Part shown: positions 61,022-64,000 of the stretch, piece by piece
Layout: every line of letters begins with the position of its first letter
Numbering within the stretch: position 1 is the stretch's first letter
NCBI GenBank assembly: GCA_017471925.1
Contig: JAFURM010000028.1
Location: forward strand, 1 to 64,000
Direction: 5' to 3'
Length of the DNA: 64,000 nucleotides
From: Bacteroides sp.
GTDB taxonomy: Bacteria; Bacteroidota; Bacteroidia; Bacteroidales; Bacteroidaceae
The notes under the pieces: model-generated
Told to the model about the DNA's origin: nothing
Database searches by the model: none
Seen by the model: the letters and a program-made list of their open reading frames with translations, nothing else
Program-made: the position numbers and the translations under genes

Positions 61022-64000
61022 ATGAAAAACAGACTTCATTTTGACATTCGAAAGCTGTGTTTGGCATTGGCGCTGATTCTTACTTCAGTGGCCTATGCTC
61101 AGAACAAAACGGTGACAGGTACAATTGTCGATTCCAATCAAGAACCGATAATTGGTGCCACTGTCGTGGAAGTAGGTGCCAGCAACAATGGTGCCATCTC
61201 TGACATTGACGGTAACTTCTCGATTTCGGGACTTAAACCAAGTTCCAAGTTGCAGGTTTCATTTATCGGTTATGAAACCCAAGTAATTACAGTGGGCAAT
61301 CAGACCAAGTTGAAGATTGTCCTGAAGGATGATGCCCAAGCACTGGAAGAAGTGGTTGTGGTAGGTTATGGTACGATGAGAAAGACCGACCTTACCGGTT
61401 CCATCGCTTCCGTATCCAGCGACAAGATTGCCAAGCGCGGTTCACTCCGCGTGGAAGATGCCCTGCAGGGTGCCGTCCCGGGTGTGAACATCACGCAGTC
61501 TTCCAGCCGCGCCAACAGTGGTTTTGATATTCAGATTCGTGGTCAGGCATCTATCAACAACGCTGCTCAGCCGCTTTATGTAGTAGACGGTGTGGTTGTT
61601 TCCTCCATTGACTACCTGAACCCCGAAGACATCGCCCGCATCGACGTGCTGAAGGATGCCTCTTCTACCGCTATCTATGGTAGCCGTGCTTCCAGCGGCG
61701 TTATCTTGATTGCCACCAAGGGTACCGGTAACTCTGCCAAGGCCCAGCCCATCGAAATCAGCTACGATGGTTATTATGGTGTGCGTAAGGTGGCCCGTAT
61801 GCCGGACTTCATGGATACTCAGCAATTCATGGACTACCGTCTGGCCCGCTACACTGAGAGCGTTGCAGCCAGCGATGGTTCAGGTCGTGCCGTGGTTACA
61901 CTGACAGATGCCAATAGAGGCTCTGCATGGCAGACCGGTGCCGCCGATTGGAAGAGCGGTGTGCTCTATGAACGCTACATGGACAACAAGACTTACGACT
62001 GGGAAAACACGGCCCTCCGCACGGCCAGCCAGCAGAACCACTTCATCAGCGCCAGCGGTGCCACGGAGAAGACCAACTTCCGCCTGGGTATCGGTTATCA
62101 GAGCGAAGAGAACGTGTTCAGACACAATGACTATGAGCGTTTCAACATCAAGGGTGCCTTCGAAAGCAAACTCAACAAGTATGTAGAGGTGGGCTTGTCC
62201 GTAAACTTGGCACACGATACGCAGAAGGACTTTACAACCGATGGGTCCAACACGTATTCACCTTATAATAATGCCTTCTGGTTTGCACCCTGCTTGGATC
62301 CCTATGATGAAGAGGGCAACCTCTACACGCAGCCCGGTAAAGTCCCTGCATTGGGCCTCTCCTTGACCTCTACTCCTTCACCCATCATTGACTTTGAGAT
62401 GGAGAATGCGTATGACAACACGACCCGCAAGTTCCATGCTTTCGGTAATGTCTTCTTGCGCTTCAACATCATGGACAACCTGAAGTTCACGACCACCTTC
62501 TCGCCCAACTTCTATCACGGTCGTCAAGGTATCTTCTTCGGTACAGGTGTCAGCGAGAAGTACCCCAACGGTTCTTCTTACTACCAGAGCAAGAAGCAGA
62601 ACTATGCAGAGGTTGTCAATACCGACCGTCTGGACTGGACGTGGGATAATCAGATTGACTACAATCAGACTTGGGGCGACCACTCATTGACCGCTATGGG
62701 ATTGTTCTCTCTCTACGCTTCCAACCGCGAGACCTATTCACAGTCCGTTACCGGTATTTCCGATGACAAATTGCTCTACTTCGCCATGAACAAGGGCTCT
62801 CAGAACCAGACCGTAGGTTCCAGCTACACTGAGTCTTCTCTGGTGTCTGCCGCTACCCGTTTGAACTACGTCTATAAGGACCGCTACATGGCTACCGTAA
62901 CCCTGCGTGCCGACGGTTCTTCACGCTTTGCCAAGGACAATCGCTGGGGGTGGTTCCCCTCTGCAGCCGTTGCATGGCGCATGAATCAGGAAGACTTCCT
63001 GAAGGATGTCAGCTGGTTGGACAACTTGAAACTCCGTCTCTCTTATGGTGTGACTGGTAACAACAACGTTGGTGACTATGCTACTGCCTCTTCAGCTTCC
63101 GGTCCCAACTATGCCGTGATTGGTGGCAACGAAGTGTTGGGCTACTATCCCAACGGTCTGATTGATACCGGCCTCCTTTGGGAAAAGGTGAAGGAGTTCG
63201 ACTTTGGTGTAGACTTCTCTGCATTGAACAACCGCGTCAACCTGACAGCCGACTACTACGTACGTAACTCCGACGGTCAGATAATGAAGTCTACCGTACC
63301 TGTTGAAAGCGGGGAAACTTCCATTACGACCAACATCGGTTCTGTACGCAACAAGGGTATTGAATTGGCCCTGAATCTCGGTGTTATCCGCAACGAAGAG
63401 TTCCAGTGGGATTTGAGCCTGAATTATGCCCGTAACAAGAGTGAAATCACCGAACTCCCGATGGGTGACGATATCAACAACGCTTGGTTCATCGGTGAGC
63501 GTCTGAACGTGCTCTATGACTACACTCCCGCCGGTGTCATCACCGAAGACGGTGTAACCATGAAGACCAAGGACGGTAACGTACACTACTCTCTGCAGGA
63601 GGTGTGGAATACCTTCGGTCAGGGTGAAGGCGGCCAGGGCCTGAACTGGTTCGAAGGCCAGCTGGCAGTCAATGACTGGAACAACGACAAGAAGATTAAC
63701 GATGAAGACCGTCACGTCTATGCTTGCACAGACCCCACATGGACAGGTAGCTTGATTTCCAGCATGTACTGGAAAGGCTTCGACTTTTCATTCAATATCT
63801 ATACTAAACAGGGCCAGTGGTCACGCAGCTACTTCCATTCACAGTACATGCAGTACAGTGACCGTGGACGTCAAAAGCTGAACTTCGACTACTATCTCCC
63901 CGCTGGTACTCCAGTTATTGACAAGGCTACAGGCGAAGAAGTGTTGCTTACCGAAGCCCGCGTAGGCGCATTCCCCTATCCGAACAACAAGGATAAAACA
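61022..64000 (+). CDS. SusC-like TonB-dependent outer-membrane receptor (3' end outside window)
   Basis: 993 codons are visible, open to the window end without a stop. Signal peptide MKNRLHFDIRKLCLALALIL...YA-QNK. A carboxypeptidase-regulatory-like domain (about 30-105: TVTGTIVDSNQEPIIGATVV) is followed by the TonB-box region EEVVVVGYGTMRKTDLTGSI, the plug domain (AVPGVNITQSSSRANSGFDI; PLYVVDGVVV; IDVLKDASSTAIYGSRASSG) and the 22-strand barrel. It imports oligosaccharides with an SusD-like lipoprotein expected just downstream. Its promoter shares motifs with the pectin esterase operon, so pectin oligomers are the likely ligand. Probably about 30-100 residues are missing. Confidence 0.95.
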   Translation, partial: MKNRLHFDIRKLCLALALILTSVAYAQNKTVTGTIVDSNQEPIIGATVVEVGASNNGAISDIDGNFSISGLKPSSKLQVSFIGYETQVITVGNQTKLKIVLKDDAQALEEVVVVGYGTMRKTDLTGSIASVSSDKIAKRGSLRVEDALQGAVPGVNITQSSSRANSGFDIQIRGQASINNAAQPLYVVDGVVVSSIDYLNPEDIARIDVLKDASSTAIYGSRASSGVILIATKGTGNSAKAQPIEISYDGYYGVRKVARMPDFMDTQQFMDYRLARYTESVAASDGSGRAVVTLTDANRGSAWQTGAADWKSGVLYERYMDNKTYDWENTALRTASQQNHFISASGATEKTNFRLGIGYQSEENVFRHNDYERFNIKGAFESKLNKYVEVGLSVNLAHDTQKDFTTDGSNTYSPYNNAFWFAPCLDPYDEEGNLYTQPGKVPALGLSLTSTPSPIIDFEMENAYDNTTRKFHAFGNVFLRFNIMDNLKFTTTFSPNFYHGRQGIFFGTGVSEKYPNGSSYYQSKKQNYAEVVNTDRLDWTWDNQIDYNQTWGDHSLTAMGLFSLYASNRETYSQSVTGISDDKLLYFAMNKGSQNQTVGSSYTESSLVSAATRLNYVYKDRYMATVTLRADGSSRFAKDNRWGWFPSAAVAWRMNQEDFLKDVSWLDNLKLRLSYGVTGNNNVGDYATASSASGPNYAVIGGNEVLGYYPNGLIDTGLLWEKVKEFDFGVDFSALNNRVNLTADYYVRNSDGQIMKSTVPVESGETSITTNIGSVRNKGIELALNLGVIRNEEFQWDLSLNYARNKSEITELPMGDDINNAWFIGERLNVLYDYTPAGVITEDGVTMKTKDGNVHYSLQEVWNTFGQGEGGQGLNWFEGQLAVNDWNNDKKINDEDRHVYACTDPTWTGSLISSMYWKGFDFSFNIYTKQGQWSRSYFHSQYMQYSDRGRQKLNFDYYLPAGTPVIDKATGEEVLLTEARVGAFPYPNNKDKT

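Overview
The window is a piece of a Bacteroidales chromosome, most like Bacteroides/Phocaeicola. Evidence: promoters of the Bacteroidetes type (TTTG, 18-20 bp, TAnnTTTG), almost no Shine-Dalgarno sequences, a SusC-type TonB-dependent receptor, many secreted glycosidases (GH2, GH31, GH43, GH51, GH97, GH105) and gut-Bacteroides families such as DUF3256 and DUF5715. No rRNA, phage, transposase or CRISPR array was seen.

Layout. 1-861 is repeat-rich and holds no gene. 862-4832 carries a DUF3805/3806-like protein, an Uup-type ABC-F ATPase and a convergent outer-membrane protein. 5030-5431 holds four near-identical tRNA-Val(UAC) genes. 5529-9601 (minus) is a Phe/Tyr operon: pheA, an aminotransferase, DAHP synthase-chorismate mutase and tyrA. 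It is preceded by a 28-codon leader peptide in which 11 of 13 consecutive residues are Phe or Tyr, plus mutually exclusive hairpins, i.e. a probable attenuator. 9712-17951 (minus) has a GH31 enzyme, a TPR protein, lplA, recQ and recJ. 18250-22526 encodes an exported DUF362 protein and a GH2 enzyme. 22516-34000 is mostly housekeeping: thioesterase, then tsaC-like, ClC channel, fmt, rpe and comEC in a row, HIT, folB, a second ABC-F, and a GtrA / STAS-like / GtrB-type trio. 34118-42938 (minus) is a SusC/D-less set of exported glycosidases: GH43, GH97, GH51, GH2. 43159-50735 is housekeeping: adk, hpt, POT transporter, nnr, a DUF5715 putative peptidase, truA, a DMT transporter and DUF3256.

51274-64000 is a pectin-utilisation locus. 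A minus-strand operon (GatC-like EIIC, a KduI with a signal peptide, an ExuT-like MFS transporter) diverges from a plus-strand operon (GH105-CE8 fusion, CE12-CE8 fusion, CE7-like esterase), followed by a SusC-like receptor cut by the window end. Together they read as de-esterification of pectin, hydrolysis of unsaturated uronides, isomerisation of the released keto-sugar and uptake. Two promoters here carry similar GCAC/GTGC motifs phased at 20-21 bp, which points to shared regulation.

The most notable signals are the Phe/Tyr attenuator, the phased motif arrays, a palindromic repeat inserted in frame into both recQ and an ABC-F gene, and a dispersed repeat with an exact 22-bp period at two intergenic loci. 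Functions are assigned from recognised motifs and general family knowledge; no database search was run.
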